Of a stretch of 52,487 nucleotides of DNA, positions 17,386 through 27,188 are shown piece by piece. Every line of letters begins with the position of its first letter. Position 1 is the stretch's first letter. The stretch lies in the NCBI GenBank assembly GCA_021851715.1, contig JAJZCR010000021.1, forward strand, positions 1-52,487, given 5' to 3'. This stretch comes from Planctomycetota bacterium (lineage in GTDB: Bacteria > Planctomycetota > Phycisphaerae > WQYP01). The position numbers and the translations under genes are program-made. Below the pieces are notes generated by a model. It worked only from the letters and a program-made list of their open reading frames with translations. It ran no database searches and was not told the DNA's origin.

Positions 17386-19056
17386 ATGAAAAGTTTTTCC
17401 AAAATCAATCGTAAGAATGTTTTCCTCACCACTTTAGCTACGGCAGCGGCGGTGGCCGCAGTCGGCCTGACGACCAATGCCGGGGCCGCTACCAGTGTTA
17501 ATACGTACTGGATTGGCCCTTCGGGCGATTCCAGCCAGGGCGGAAGCTGGGATAGCGCCGCCAACTGGGTGAGCAAGTTTAGCGCCAATAGCACCAATTA
17601 TACCGGCCATTGGATACCAGGTACGAACGGTACCGGCAACTATGACAGCAGCATAACGCCCAGCGGCCCCAGCGGCGGCTACAGCGATTCCGGATATATC
17701 ATGGGCCTGGCGGGCAATTCCACGGGATACACCGTTACGATGAGTGGCAATTACCAAGCTGACGCTGCCTACCTCAATGGCTTAAATGTCAATGCGGGTT
17801 TCCACTACAGTACCGCCCCCAACCCCAACTCGCCGGTGATTTTGGATATTCAAGCCGGCGCTTACCTACCCACCACGTTGGCAATCGGGGGTTCCGGTAG
17901 TTATGGAGCCACGGTCAACGTCGCTGGTACGGTTAATGCCGGTTCCCTTCGCGTTGGCGCAGCAGTAGGCGCATCGGGCACTTACAGCCAGACTACCAGC
18001 ACCCTGAATATCGAATCCGGCGGGTACGTCACGGTGCCGGGCAATCAATGGGGCTTTTCTGTCGGAGCCGACGGTGCCAATGGTGTGCTCAACATTCAAA
18101 GCGGCGGTAAAATCACCGTCGGTTACCCAGGCTCCATCGTGCTTGGCGCGAATGCTCCAGTAGTCTCCTCCCATGGTACGTTTACCGGGTATGGCACGAT
18201 GAACCAGACCGGCGGGACAACCAGCGTGAACCGGTCCATCCTCGTCGGTTACGATACCAACGGAACATTTAACATGTCGGGCGGGACGGACACCATAGGT
18301 GGATTGGAAGTTGCTTCCTACGGCCAAGGCACGTTTAACCTAAGCGGCGGCGTGGTCACCTCGCAGGGGGCCGTAATCATCGCCGGGCTTGGCGAGCAAG
18401 GCATCAACGCCGGTGCCAGCGGAAGTCCCACCGGCTTGATCACGATTACCGGCGGCACGCTAGCTGGTTCTAATTTGTCATCCGGCAACAGCTCTGGCAG
18501 CGGCACTGCTGAGTTGCAGATCGTCGGCACCGGCGGCACCTTGAACTTTGCCGCCGGCGCCGGTGCCAGCGGCATGCAGACCTTCGCCAACAGCACGCTG
18601 GATTTCCAAATTGGCTCTGGCGGTGTAAGCACGATCACTGCTGATGGTGGTGGCAGCACCAGCACCCAAAATGATACCCGCGATGTGGTGGCGTTGTCCG
18701 GCACGCTGGAACTGGATCTACTGGGAGGCTTTACGCCGGTCACGGGCCAAGTGTATACATTGATCACCACCAACGTAGTGACGGCCACCAATGCGGCATA
18801 CATGGGCATTGTTACTACCAACACGCTGCTGAATAACTACAGCAACAACGGCAACTACCAGAACACCGGCTTGAGCTTAGCCGCGATGGACAATGGCTTG
18901 TGGTCTTTTAACGTGGTGGTGAACGCAGCCGGGACGGCGACGGAGCTGCAAGCCACCTATATCGGCCAGCCGACCATTCCCGAACCCGCGACGCTGGGCT
19001 TAATGGCCGTGGCCGGTGCAGGCTTGCTGCTGATCGGCCGGCGGAAACGGGCCTGA
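17386..19056 (+). CDS. large PEP-CTERM beta-repeat protein (paralog 2)
   Basis: This is a 556-residue exported protein with N-terminus MKSFSKINRKNVFLT and a signal sequence at residues 12-34. The N-terminal domain opens TYWIGPSGDSSQGGSWDSAANW and WIPGTNGTGNYDSSITPSGP, closely like 31289. The middle has short beta repeats (GVLNIQSGGKITVG, GTMNQTGGTTSVN, GTFNMSGGTDTIG, GTFNLSGGVVTSQ). After SGTLELDLLGGFTP comes YIGQPTIPEPATLGLMAVAGAG with GRRKRA. Aromatic WIG/NW motifs at the start suggest a ligand-binding face, but no catalytic motif is visible. It is followed by a terminator-like hairpin at 19074. Confidence 0.88.
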   Translation: MKSFSKINRKNVFLTTLATAAAVAAVGLTTNAGAATSVNTYWIGPSGDSSQGGSWDSAANWVSKFSANSTNYTGHWIPGTNGTGNYDSSITPSGPSGGYSDSGYIMGLAGNSTGYTVTMSGNYQADAAYLNGLNVNAGFHYSTAPNPNSPVILDIQAGAYLPTTLAIGGSGSYGATVNVAGTVNAGSLRVGAAVGASGTYSQTTSTLNIESGGYVTVPGNQWGFSVGADGANGVLNIQSGGKITVGYPGSIVLGANAPVVSSHGTFTGYGTMNQTGGTTSVNRSILVGYDTNGTFNMSGGTDTIGGLEVASYGQGTFNLSGGVVTSQGAVIIAGLGEQGINAGASGSPTGLITITGGTLAGSNLSSGNSSGSGTAELQIVGTGGTLNFAAGAGASGMQTFANSTLDFQIGSGGVSTITADGGGSTSTQNDTRDVVALSGTLELDLLGGFTPVTGQVYTLITTNVVTATNAAYMGIVTTNTLLNNYSNNGNYQNTGLSLAAMDNGLWSFNVVVNAAGTATELQATYIGQPTIPEPATLGLMAVAGAGLLLIGRRKRA

Positions 19057-19322
19057 CACTCTCTTCAAGTGATGGCCGGCGGCGCACCGCCGCCGGCCTC
19101 TTGTTGATCGGCGGCCGATGGGCCGGCCAACCAGCCTGCGGGCGGCGACTCCGCAACGTTTTGGATGGCCTTTTTCCGCAAGAGCTGCTTTTTTAGGAGA
19201 AAGGCGGATGAGAAAATTATCTACATCTTCCATTTATCGTGCGTATGTGGCACTGGTGGCGCTGGGGGCCGGTACGGCGGTGGCCGCGAGCGGCGGAGTC
19301 AGTCAGGGCGATATCACCGTGA
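18958..19322 (+). repeat. 365-bp identical repeat, copy 1
   Basis: As far as I can read, this is identical to 32903-33267. It spans the end of one PEP-CTERM gene, a terminator-like hairpin, and the start plus signal peptide of the next gene (19208 or 33153). Identity stops just after the signal peptide coding region. That is consistent with recent duplication or gene conversion followed by loss of the mature domain at 19208. Confidence 0.85.
19074..19106 (+). terminator. strong hairpin after PEP-CTERM gene
   Basis: The stem GGCCGGCGG / CCGCCGGCC has a 7-nt loop and is followed by TCTTGTTG. The U-run is imperfect, so termination may be partial. An identical copy lies at 33019-33051. Confidence 0.55.
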
Positions 19323-19489
19323 ACCTGGCTGCGACCGCAGCCAACCCCTATCCTCTGTTCTCGGCCTTGGTCGTAACGCAGGTCGTGCCTGAACCAGCGG
19401 CCATGGCTATCTTGGCCGGCGTGGGCTTGGGGATTCTGCTGTTGCCGCGCCGGTGGAGATCTTTCACCTGCGCGCGGCTGGCCCGGTAG
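19208..19489 (+). CDS. PEP-CTERM 'shell' protein (signal peptide plus sorting tail)
   Basis: This is a 93-residue protein. The ATG at 19208 follows AGGAGAAAGGCGG. Residues 1-38 (MRKLSTSSIYRAYVALVALG... to GDITV) are identical to the 250-residue protein at 33153. Only about 17 unrelated residues separate this from VVPEPAAMAILAGVGLGILLLPRRW. So it has an export signal and a PEP-CTERM tail but almost no mature domain. It looks like the product of internal deletion or recombination between PEP-CTERM genes. It may still be made, and if so would give exosortase a near-empty substrate. Alternatively it is a decaying gene. Confidence 0.7.
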   Translation: MRKLSTSSIYRAYVALVALGAGTAVAASGGVSQGDITVNLAATAANPYPLFSALVVTQVVPEPAAMAILAGVGLGILLLPRRWRSFTCARLAR

Positions 19490-19631
19490 GGCGTTGCCGC
19501 GATTAGCCCCAATGGCGGACGGAGCAAGGTTATAGGGCGACAGTGTGTGGTTCCTGATGGATACCGTGCGTTGCGTATTTGTCCAATATTTTGTCTGGCC
19601 CGAATATTTTCTCGTTAATGGAACAATAAGA

Positions 19632-21647
19632 ATGCCCAACCATCCGTCTCTTCTGCGTTGCATGTTGTTGATCGTAGCGTGCGTGCCGGCGCTGGCGGCC
19701 GGAATACATCCAGCCTGCGGTGCCGCACCGGTAAAGGTTCTGCTTTGCACCGGTGATTATGGCATGTGGGCGCAGAATCGGGCCAAATTAATCATGCGCT
19801 TGGTCAACAAGGCCGAACCAGGCCACGTGGCCTTCAAACGGGAGCAAACCTTTAATTTTGTCAAAAAACTCGAAGCCCCGGGCTACGCCCGCCAATTTGA
19901 TGTTATTGTCTGCGGCGATGTCGCCCTGGGCCAGATGACCACCCGTGCCCAGCAGGCGATTGTGCATTTCGTCAAGGGCGGCGGAGGTTTCATTTATGTG
20001 GTGTGGGGCAAATCCAGCATTCCCTTTCAAGGCCCGCTGCAAGCCCAGCCCATGCCGTTGGCAGGAATTTTGCCCTACAACTTTTTTGGAAAAAGCCCCA
20101 CCTCCGACCTGCAGCCAGGTGCCACCGCGTTGCCGGCCGGTGCCGGCCTTTTTAAAGGCCTGAATTTTGCTGGTGCGCCCGCGGTCAAAGGGCCGTTGGC
20201 CCTGCAGCGCAAGGTGGGTAAGGGACACGTACTGGCACTGCTGTTTGGCCCCTGGGCGGCTTACAACTATGTTGCCTACGCCACCTTCAAGCTTGTTCCC
20301 CACGGCTGGGACGCGTGGCCCGGTCTGGGCACCTTTTGGTACCGTCTGATTCACACCATGGCCGCAAGCAGCCCGATTCGCGGCCAAACGTGGCGGCAGG
20401 TGCGCGGTGCCATTAAAAATATTCCGCTACGTGTGCGGATGAACGTCAATGCCGACAAAACGATTGATGTGGTCCGCTCGGCGGATTTCAGCATTGTCGC
20501 CTTGGAACAACTCTATGTGGAGGACGGCGGCGGACTTGCCAAGTGGTTTTTCCGCTTGAATCCGCTGGATGTTTACGACCGCGTCTCACAGGAAGCGCTG
20601 CTGGCCAAAGGCAAAATCGGCACGGTGGCCACCAGCACCATTGTCCAGCACGTATTTGCCAGGTACCATATCAAGGGCATCATCATGGGGAATGACAGCT
20701 ACGGCAGTTATGCCTCCTGGAGTCCACAGACGTGGCAACAGCAGATTAAGCTGGCGGCAACTGCGGCCAGGGAATTTCCGCAGTACCTCAAGTTCCTCCA
20801 GCCCGGCAACGAACCACCCTGCGACGCCGGCTATTTTAAATTTCATAACCGCTATGCCAAGGCCGTTCTGGCCCGGGCGCCGGGTCTGAAGGTCATCGGG
20901 CCGAATACCGCCTTTAACGTGATGGGGCCGGATGTGAAAGCGACGAAAGCGTATATTGCCGACTGCGGCCGATACACCAATATCCTCAACTGGCATATTT
21001 ATGGGGTGTCGCCAGGCAGCGAAAAGCAGGAAGTGCTTTACTGGACCAAATACGCGCGGGGCAAGCTGCGCAGCAAAGGGCCGGTACGCGTGATGTTTAC
21101 TGAAGCGGACGTCTGGAACACCGGCAACAGCCAATTTAACTATCTAATGGATCGCGCCTACACCTTTTTGCCGATGCCGCAGATTATTGCCTGCTTCCAA
21201 TACTGTATGGATCCGCGCTTTGAGGGCGGCACTTATTGGTTCGGGGTGCTCCAACCCAAGGGGAAATTCGAGGCCAATTATAACGGCTACTGGGTGTGGC
21301 GAAACCTACGCGGCAAGATGATCGCCGCGTCCGCACGTGGGGCCACGGCATTGGCCCGCCAGCATTGTCATGTGCTGGCTTCCCGGCGCGACGGCGGCAA
21401 AATTGTCACGGTGGTGGTGTACTATGACACCGGTTATTTCGATGGAGCCAGGCACGAGCGGTCCAATTCGGCCAACGTGGTGCTGCGCGTCAAGTTGCCG
21501 CCCGGCCAATACAAGGGCACGGAGTCGTACGTTGATTGGGATACCCGCAAGGTAACGCCGTTACCCGGTGTGGCGCACGGAACCGCCACCGCCCGGATAA
21601 CACTGCAGCGCTGCACTGCGGCCGCTTTTACATGGGTACGCCAGTAG
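19632..21647 (+). CDS. secreted ThuA-like/GH-A glycosidase-like protein (paralog 1)
   Basis: This is a 671-residue protein. I chose the ATG at 19632 because it gives a good signal peptide (hydrophobic about 9-27, ending ACGAA); an ATG at 19558 is possible but would bury it. Residues about 34-240 resemble the ThuA/glutamine-amidotransferase-like fold (VKVLLCTGDYG, FDVIVCGDV, VKGGGGFIYVVWG). A barrel follows with the clan GH-A pattern: LQPGNEPP (E394, putative acid/base) and MFTEADVW (E491, putative nucleophile). The C-terminal domain is beta-rich. Probable role is attack on an extracellular glycan; the substrate is unknown. It is a paralog of 38460-40829. I see no tandem operator directly upstream. 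Confidence 0.78.
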   Translation: MPNHPSLLRCMLLIVACVPALAAGIHPACGAAPVKVLLCTGDYGMWAQNRAKLIMRLVNKAEPGHVAFKREQTFNFVKKLEAPGYARQFDVIVCGDVALGQMTTRAQQAIVHFVKGGGGFIYVVWGKSSIPFQGPLQAQPMPLAGILPYNFFGKSPTSDLQPGATALPAGAGLFKGLNFAGAPAVKGPLALQRKVGKGHVLALLFGPWAAYNYVAYATFKLVPHGWDAWPGLGTFWYRLIHTMAASSPIRGQTWRQVRGAIKNIPLRVRMNVNADKTIDVVRSADFSIVALEQLYVEDGGGLAKWFFRLNPLDVYDRVSQEALLAKGKIGTVATSTIVQHVFARYHIKGIIMGNDSYGSYASWSPQTWQQQIKLAATAAREFPQYLKFLQPGNEPPCDAGYFKFHNRYAKAVLARAPGLKVIGPNTAFNVMGPDVKATKAYIADCGRYTNILNWHIYGVSPGSEKQEVLYWTKYARGKLRSKGPVRVMFTEADVWNTGNSQFNYLMDRAYTFLPMPQIIACFQYCMDPRFEGGTYWFGVLQPKGKFEANYNGYWVWRNLRGKMIAASARGATALARQHCHVLASRRDGGKIVTVVVYYDTGYFDGARHERSNSANVVLRVKLPPGQYKGTESYVDWDTRKVTPLPGVAHGTATARITLQRCTAAAFTWVRQ

Positions 21648-22271
21648 ACGGCCCAGGCCGCACTTGCCCCACCCCGCGGCTGGCCTGATGAAAATACCCG
21701 CGTGGAATTCATCCTATTTGTGTTGCGTGCGCCAAGGCGGGTTGGCGTCGGGTAAAACGGAAAAAACACAGAACCACAGGGCTTTCGATTAGCATTGTGG
21801 ACGCCACGCGGCACCAATGCGGGAGACGACATTCACCACGAAGGCTCCAAGGCACGAGGGCGACGCGAAGGACAACCCTTGCAGCCGGCTGGGGCCGCCC
21901 GGCGGTGGCGCGTACAGACGGCGTGGGCTGGAGGACCGAACCGCGGATGACGCGGATCAGCGCTGATGTCGTGCAACCGCCCAATTCACTACACCAGCCC
22001 CGCATGGTTAATGCGGGGGTTGGCGCTGGTGGGCAAGTCAACCGCCGTCCCGGCGCGCCGGGAACGGTGCTTGCTGTGGCATTTTCGCCGGTTCCACGTG
22101 CATAATCGCGCTGCGTATGTTAGTCCGGAGCATGTCCATGCCAAAATTGACAATCGACCGAGCGCCAGCGCCGACGGGCCTTGGCACGGGCAACGCAGGT
22201 GAAATCAAAAGAGGACAACAGAAGGTTTCTTCGGGCCGGAACAGGCGACCAGCGTTCTCTTTTGGGCCACG
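21648..22271. other. intergenic, 620 bp
   Basis: I find no gene. Parts such as CACCACGAAGGCTCCAAGGCACGAGG and AACCGCGGATGACGCGGATCAGCGCTGATG look like the degenerate, near-tandem filler repeats seen between genes in many environmental genomes. Short open frames here lack ribosome binding sites and resemblance to known proteins. Confidence 0.4.
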
Positions 22272-22272
22272 G

Positions 22273-22336
22273 TTGCGCTGCGGTATAAAGGATTTACGCA
22301 ATGATATAACGCGGACGCGGGCGGCGGTTGTACAAT
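22273..22336 (+). promoter_or_regulatory. tandem operator 8 and promoter
   Basis: The units TTGCGC-N5-TATAA (22273) and TTACGC-N5-TATAA (22294) are 21 bp apart. The -10 box TACAAT is at 22331-22336, 37 bp after the second unit start. It stands in front of the first carbohydrate operon, starting at 22398, so the operator is not confined to PEP-CTERM or pilin genes. Confidence 0.75.
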
Positions 22337-22397
22337 AGCGGGACGTGGCCGGCGGGCACGGACCTATGCGGCGGCCGGTTATTTTATGGAGCGGTAA

Positions 22398-25300
22398 ATG
22401 GTTAAGTATCCAGCGGGGTGCTACGCCAGAGTATGGCGCGGTGGTAGTTCTTGCTTCGGTTTGCTACTCATCATGGCGCTGGCGATGCCGTTTTTGGCGG
22501 CGGCTAAGGCTGCGGCGGCACCCCCGCCGAAGCAACAGTTTGCCGAAGGGGTTGATCGGGAATTCGGCGGCTATGGTAAAGGGCCGGGAAAATTTCAGTT
22601 TTTGCGGGATTTTGCCTTCGGTCCCAAAGATCACATTTATGTTCTGGATGGGTCCGGCTACCAGTACCCAACCAAAGCCATGGCGGGAAATCTGGTGGTG
22701 CAGATTTTCAGCCACCAAGGAAAATTCCTGCGGCAGTTTCCGATTGTGGTGCCGCAACGTGTGTCGGCGACGGCCGACCCGGTGCCGGGCAGGGAAAATA
22801 TCGCCGGCATCTATAATGATCCGCGAAGTCTGGCGGTGGATGCCCAAGGCGAGGTATTTATCACTCAGCCACGGGCCAACATTGTGCAAATTTACGATGG
22901 GCAGGGGAAACTGGTACACAATGTCGCGGTGGAAGCGGCCAAGGCGGTGGCGCTATGGCATGGCGACGTGGCGGTTATCGGCAGCGCCAACGAAGATATT
23001 CCGGGCAAAGGCTGGCGCTGGATCGGCGGTCGGCGCATTGAGGTGATCAATGCGGCCGGAGAGGTCGTGGATTTCATCACCCTGAGCAAGCGCCTTGTGC
23101 AGGTGGGGTCAATGGCCACCGACAGCGAGGGCAACTTTTATTGTCAGGCTGCGGTCAATCAGATTTATAAGTTTTCGCCGGATGGCCAGTTGATGGAGGT
23201 ACTTGGCTGTGGCAGTGCGAAAATGTTTCGCGCGGAGGATGGCAGCGAATTATTCCACTCGGTGGCCGTGGATCAGCACGGCAACATCTATTCCATGACG
23301 TTTGGCAATCCCGGGCGGGTGACCAGATTTAACGCGTCGCTGAGCATGGTGACGCAGCATCACGGCCAGTTCTGTTGGGCGGATGCCTGGAATGCCGGCG
23401 ATTTGCCAATCCATGTGGACGCGCACAATCGCATCTGGGTGGCGTCGACCGGCCAATTTAAACCGAGCAACCGTTGGTATCATCGTTTCGGGGCATATCC
23501 CAGCCCCTGCATCATGCGGCTGCGGAAGGATTTTTTTAAGCCGGGTCTGCTGAATGTCCATCAGCACAGCGCGCTGGCGCTGGGGCTGTTTGCGTCGATA
23601 ACCACGGCCTTGCCGTGCGATATTGCGTACCGTCTCAATCCTATCGCCGTCAAGCTGGCCTTGGCGCCGGCCAATCGGTTGGTCCAGGCGGTGCGGGTGG
23701 TGTGGAAGGTGTACAACTTATCTAAAACGCTGATCGCGCAGGGAACATTTAACCTGCCCCTGGTCAACGGCCGTCCGGCGCAGCGCCGGGTGGTGTTTAC
23801 GCCGCCGGCTTACGGCTGGTACATGGTACAGATCGGGCTCTACAGCGGCTCCCAGCGGCTGCTGACGCAGGGGAAGTTCGTGGGGGTTACGCCGCCGTAT
23901 GCGGATCTGCCCAAGCTTAAAAGCTCGCAGATCGGCACGCCCTGGCAATACGCTTTTGCCGGCCAGCCGATCATGCGTTTAAGCCCCGGCAAGGGCGTGG
24001 GCCAAACTCTACGGCAAGCGCAAAAGGCCGGTGTGACAGTGTTTTTTAATCTCACCAGCGTGGCCGACTGCACCGCCGCCAAGGTTCGCGCGGATGTGCT
24101 GCGTTACAAGGGCCGGGTGAAATATTGGGAGATCATGAATGAGCCTAATTTTTCCATGTCGCCGGCGGCTTACGTGGCCATGCTCAAAAAGCTGTATCCG
24201 CTGATTAAGAGGCTGGATCCGGCGGCTCAGGTGTTGGGACCGGACGTCTGCGGTATTGAGTTGCCCTGGTACCGGCAGTTTTATGAGGATGGCGGAAAAA
24301 AGTACACCGATATTCTTTCGATTCATGATTACGAAGGCAATGAATCGATTGATCCCGTGCATTGGCGGTGGAAAATCGGGGCGCTGCGCCAACTCATGGC
24401 CCGCTATGGCGACGCGGCTAAGCCGATCTGGAATACCGAGCGGGCGATTACCGGCGTCCGCGGCGGCGATTTTCTACCCGTTACCCAGGCCATTCGCGAC
24501 ACGCTGCATCAGAATTTAATGACCAGCCTGGGAATTCCCAATCGACACGACTGCCTGTACTACATGAATAACATGGGCTACAGCGCGGTGCCCAGCTTTG
24601 AATGGTCACGAGCCGGACCGCATCCGGCGGCGCTGGCGCTACGTACTCGGGCCGCCCTGATCGGCGGGCGCAAACTGGCCGGCGTTTTGAATTTCGGCCG
24701 CGCCGGCAACTTCCTGCTGCTGGGGCTGCGTTATGCCGGCCGGCGCGGCAGCACCGTGGTGCTGCAAAATCTGGGCACCCCCGTTCTGCGGCTGACGTTG
24801 GGCGTAACGGGGCCGGGCACCATCACGGCGACCGACAGCTTCGGCAACATTATCAAATCCGTGGCCGTGCGGCGGGAGCATGGCGATCAGGGTATTGTGG
24901 TGGTGGATGTGGGGCAGTTGCCGGTTTACCTTTCGCTGGCCCCCGGGCAGCGCATCGGGGTGCCCAAAATCAATCTCGGCAGGAATCTGGCACGCTCGGC
25001 CCACTTCACCTATTCGGCGGCGTGCTCCAATCTGGCGGCGCTCAACAACGGCCATTGGAATACGTATATGTTCGGCGGGCCTTATGGAAGTGTCAATGGG
25101 AAAGCGATTTTTCGGGGGGCTATGGCCACCACGCCGCAATATCTGACCATCCGGTTTCCAACCCGGCACCGCGTGGGCGAAATGGTCGTGGCCAGTCTGC
25201 GCGCGGACAACGGCTACTGCGCCTTGCTGGATTACGATGTGCAATACCAAAAGGGCGGTCATTGGATTACCCTCCAGCGGGTGCGCACGCCCCTGCCGCC

Positions 25301-25580
25301 GAGCGAGTGGGTGAAAACGCCCGATTGCATCGCGGCGACCTGGTACCAGGACTCCAACTGCTATCTGAACGCTTTTACACCGGTGGCCACCAGGGCTTTA
25401 CGCCTGGTGGTGCTAAGATCTACGTTTGGCTTTGCTCCCGATAAACTGGCCAATGCGGCCATTCGCCGTACGTGGGGCGGGCCGGGCAATCAGCCCAGCC
25501 TTTGTCTGCGGGCAATTGAAATTTATGGCCCCGTTAAACACCTGCCGGTGCGCGAAATCAGCGCACCGCCGCGAAAATAA
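22398..25580 (+). CDS. secreted NHL-propeller/GH-A/discoidin protein (paralog 1)
   Basis: This is a 1060-residue multidomain protein with a signal peptide (about 20-40). Residues about 50-370 are NHL/beta-propeller-like (GYGKGPGKFQFLRDFAFGPKDHIYVLD, then repeated AVDxxGxxY-type blades). After a linker, residues about 515-800 form a GH-A-type barrel: KYWEIMNEPNFS (E582, putative acid/base) and IWNTERAI (E681, putative nucleophile). The C-terminal 190 residues resemble a discoidin/F5-8 type C module (YLTIRFPTRHRVGEMVV, LLDYDVQYQKGGHW, LRAIEIYG). A propeller, catalytic barrel and carbohydrate-binding module on one chain is unusual. The paralog is 40864-43977. It is first in a probable operon to 30221. 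Confidence 0.85.
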   Translation: MVKYPAGCYARVWRGGSSCFGLLLIMALAMPFLAAAKAAAAPPPKQQFAEGVDREFGGYGKGPGKFQFLRDFAFGPKDHIYVLDGSGYQYPTKAMAGNLVVQIFSHQGKFLRQFPIVVPQRVSATADPVPGRENIAGIYNDPRSLAVDAQGEVFITQPRANIVQIYDGQGKLVHNVAVEAAKAVALWHGDVAVIGSANEDIPGKGWRWIGGRRIEVINAAGEVVDFITLSKRLVQVGSMATDSEGNFYCQAAVNQIYKFSPDGQLMEVLGCGSAKMFRAEDGSELFHSVAVDQHGNIYSMTFGNPGRVTRFNASLSMVTQHHGQFCWADAWNAGDLPIHVDAHNRIWVASTGQFKPSNRWYHRFGAYPSPCIMRLRKDFFKPGLLNVHQHSALALGLFASITTALPCDIAYRLNPIAVKLALAPANRLVQAVRVVWKVYNLSKTLIAQGTFNLPLVNGRPAQRRVVFTPPAYGWYMVQIGLYSGSQRLLTQGKFVGVTPPYADLPKLKSSQIGTPWQYAFAGQPIMRLSPGKGVGQTLRQAQKAGVTVFFNLTSVADCTAAKVRADVLRYKGRVKYWEIMNEPNFSMSPAAYVAMLKKLYPLIKRLDPAAQVLGPDVCGIELPWYRQFYEDGGKKYTDILSIHDYEGNESIDPVHWRWKIGALRQLMARYGDAAKPIWNTERAITGVRGGDFLPVTQAIRDTLHQNLMTSLGIPNRHDCLYYMNNMGYSAVPSFEWSRAGPHPAALALRTRAALIGGRKLAGVLNFGRAGNFLLLGLRYAGRRGSTVVLQNLGTPVLRLTLGVTGPGTITATDSFGNIIKSVAVRREHGDQGIVVVDVGQLPVYLSLAPGQRIGVPKINLGRNLARSAHFTYSAACSNLAALNNGHWNTYMFGGPYGSVNGKAIFRGAMATTPQYLTIRFPTRHRVGEMVVASLRADNGYCALLDYDVQYQKGGHWITLQRVRTPLPPSEWVKTPDCIAATWYQDSNCYLNAFTPVATRALRLVVLRSTFGFAPDKLANAAIRRTWGGPGNQPSLCLRAIEIYGPVKHLPVREISAPPRK

Positions 25581-25591
25581 GGAAAAATTCC

Positions 25592-27145
25592 ATGATCGAC
25601 CGTCGCTTTGGTGTTACCCGCCGCAAATTTGTGGCCAAGTCCCTGCTGGCGGCTTCCGCCCTAAGCGCGGGGTCCGGGATTTTCCTACGCTCCCGCCGGG
25701 CGCGAGCGGCCGCCCAAGGCGGTCTGGCCAAGGCCGGCCGGCGCGTGTATCCCTTGGCGATGTGTTCCGACGGCAGCGTGCTTTCCAACATGGATTACGC
25801 CAGGAGCCTGCTCCAGGCCGGCACCCCACTTTGCCGCATTGACATGTCCTTCGGCACGGTGCGTCCCACGGCGGAACCCAATCCGGATAAGTGGAACTGG
25901 CAGGGGATGGAACAGGTGCGCGCCATTCGAAAAAAGTACCCGCATCTGAAATTTTCGCCGATTCTCGGTTACTGTCCGCCGTGGGCGGCTGATCCGGCCC
26001 TTGCGAAATGGCCGGGCGGCCCCAATTCGGGCTTGCCGCGCGGCGTCAATATGCGGCCGGTCAATGCCGCCGCCAATCTGTACGGCGAGTTTGTTTATGA
26101 AATCGTCCGCCGGTATCACGACGTGGTGGACTGCTGGGAAAGCTGGAATGAACCCGATCTGGGTGGCCACTATTTCTTCAAGGGCAATGGGGCGGAGTTT
26201 ATGCCGTGTCAGCGGACGTTTTATCTGGCGGCCAAAATGGCGGATCCCCACTGCACCGCCTTATTTGCGGGCTTAAGCTATCGCACGGTGGAGGGTTATC
26301 TGGCGGTGCATCATCTTAACCCCCCCACGCCATATCCCGCCAAAAGCTGCTTTTTCGAACAATATCTGCAGGCCGTGGTGAAAGACCCCCAGGCCGCCCG
26401 GCACAACTATTACTTTGATGTTATGAATCAGCACTCCTACAGCCGGGCTACGGATCTCTACGATTACACCATGGTGGACCGCAAGTTGATGCGGCAGTAC
26501 CTGCGGCAGTCCAAGCCGCTATGGCTTACCGAGACTGGGTTTCCGGATACCGGGGGAATTTTCGGTGGTACGCCGGATGAATATTGTGATTACGTATTGC
26601 AATCCTGGGCGTGGGCGGCTTTGGCGGGCGTGCAAAAGGTGTTTCACTTTCAATTGGACAATTCCAATGGTCTGGGGCTGTACAACGGCATGTTGGGCCA
26701 ACCCAAGCCGGTGCTGACCACGTGGGAGCGGGTGCTGGTGGCGGAATTCGCCCAAGCCTCGCTGGTGCGGCAGTTGCACGGTCATGCCGGTGTCGGGCTG
26801 TTACAGGGCAACTCGCCGTATCGGGCCAACTGGCGTACCGGTTACAACCTGTTTGAATTTGAAAATGCCGCGGCACAGAAACGGGTTTTCATGGCTTTTG
26901 CCGACACGCGCCGAGCGCTGCGCATAGCGATTCCCGCCAAGGCGCAATCCGCCACGCTGGTGGACCGGCATAATCGGCGGCGCCAAATTGCCGCCGGCGG
27001 CGGCTTTTACCATATCCACCTGGCGGGCGCTACCAGTGAAGCCGGTTGGCCGGCGGATAAAGGCAATCCCGCCGCCGTGGCTCTGGGGCAGCCGGAGCAC
27101 CTGGTGGGCGGGGCCACAATGGTGGTGGTCGAAAAAATGGCTTGA
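25592..27145 (+). CDS. Tat-exported GH-A (GH39-like) glycosidase
   Basis: This is a 517-residue protein with a twin-arginine signal (TRRKFVAKSLLAASAL, residues 9-24), so it is probably exported folded. A (beta/alpha)8 barrel follows, with CWESWNEPDLGG (E187, putative acid/base) and LWLTETGFPDTGG (E314, putative nucleophile). The layout resembles GH39/GH5-like retaining enzymes. A short beta domain follows (NLFEFENAAAQKRVFMAFAD). The ATG has AAGGAAAAA upstream and lies 11 nt after the preceding gene, so it is co-transcribed. Substrate is unknown. Confidence 0.82.
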   Translation: MIDRRFGVTRRKFVAKSLLAASALSAGSGIFLRSRRARAAAQGGLAKAGRRVYPLAMCSDGSVLSNMDYARSLLQAGTPLCRIDMSFGTVRPTAEPNPDKWNWQGMEQVRAIRKKYPHLKFSPILGYCPPWAADPALAKWPGGPNSGLPRGVNMRPVNAAANLYGEFVYEIVRRYHDVVDCWESWNEPDLGGHYFFKGNGAEFMPCQRTFYLAAKMADPHCTALFAGLSYRTVEGYLAVHHLNPPTPYPAKSCFFEQYLQAVVKDPQAARHNYYFDVMNQHSYSRATDLYDYTMVDRKLMRQYLRQSKPLWLTETGFPDTGGIFGGTPDEYCDYVLQSWAWAALAGVQKVFHFQLDNSNGLGLYNGMLGQPKPVLTTWERVLVAEFAQASLVRQLHGHAGVGLLQGNSPYRANWRTGYNLFEFENAAAQKRVFMAFADTRRALRIAIPAKAQSATLVDRHNRRRQIAAGGGFYHIHLAGATSEAGWPADKGNPAAVALGQPEHLVGGATMVVVEKMA

Positions 27146-27188
27146 CCACCCGATCTTTTTGGAATGGATTTCTAAAAGGGGCTTAATC

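Noticed and set aside
21797..22105. Several short overlapping frames between the two glycosidase genes
   Set aside because: They lack ribosome binding sites and recognisable domains, and the DNA looks like degenerate filler repeats.
24602..25444. 280-codon plus-strand frame inside the 22398-25580 gene
   Set aside because: It is an overlapping frame of a GC-rich gene whose main-frame translation has clear barrel and discoidin motifs, and it has no independent ribosome binding site.
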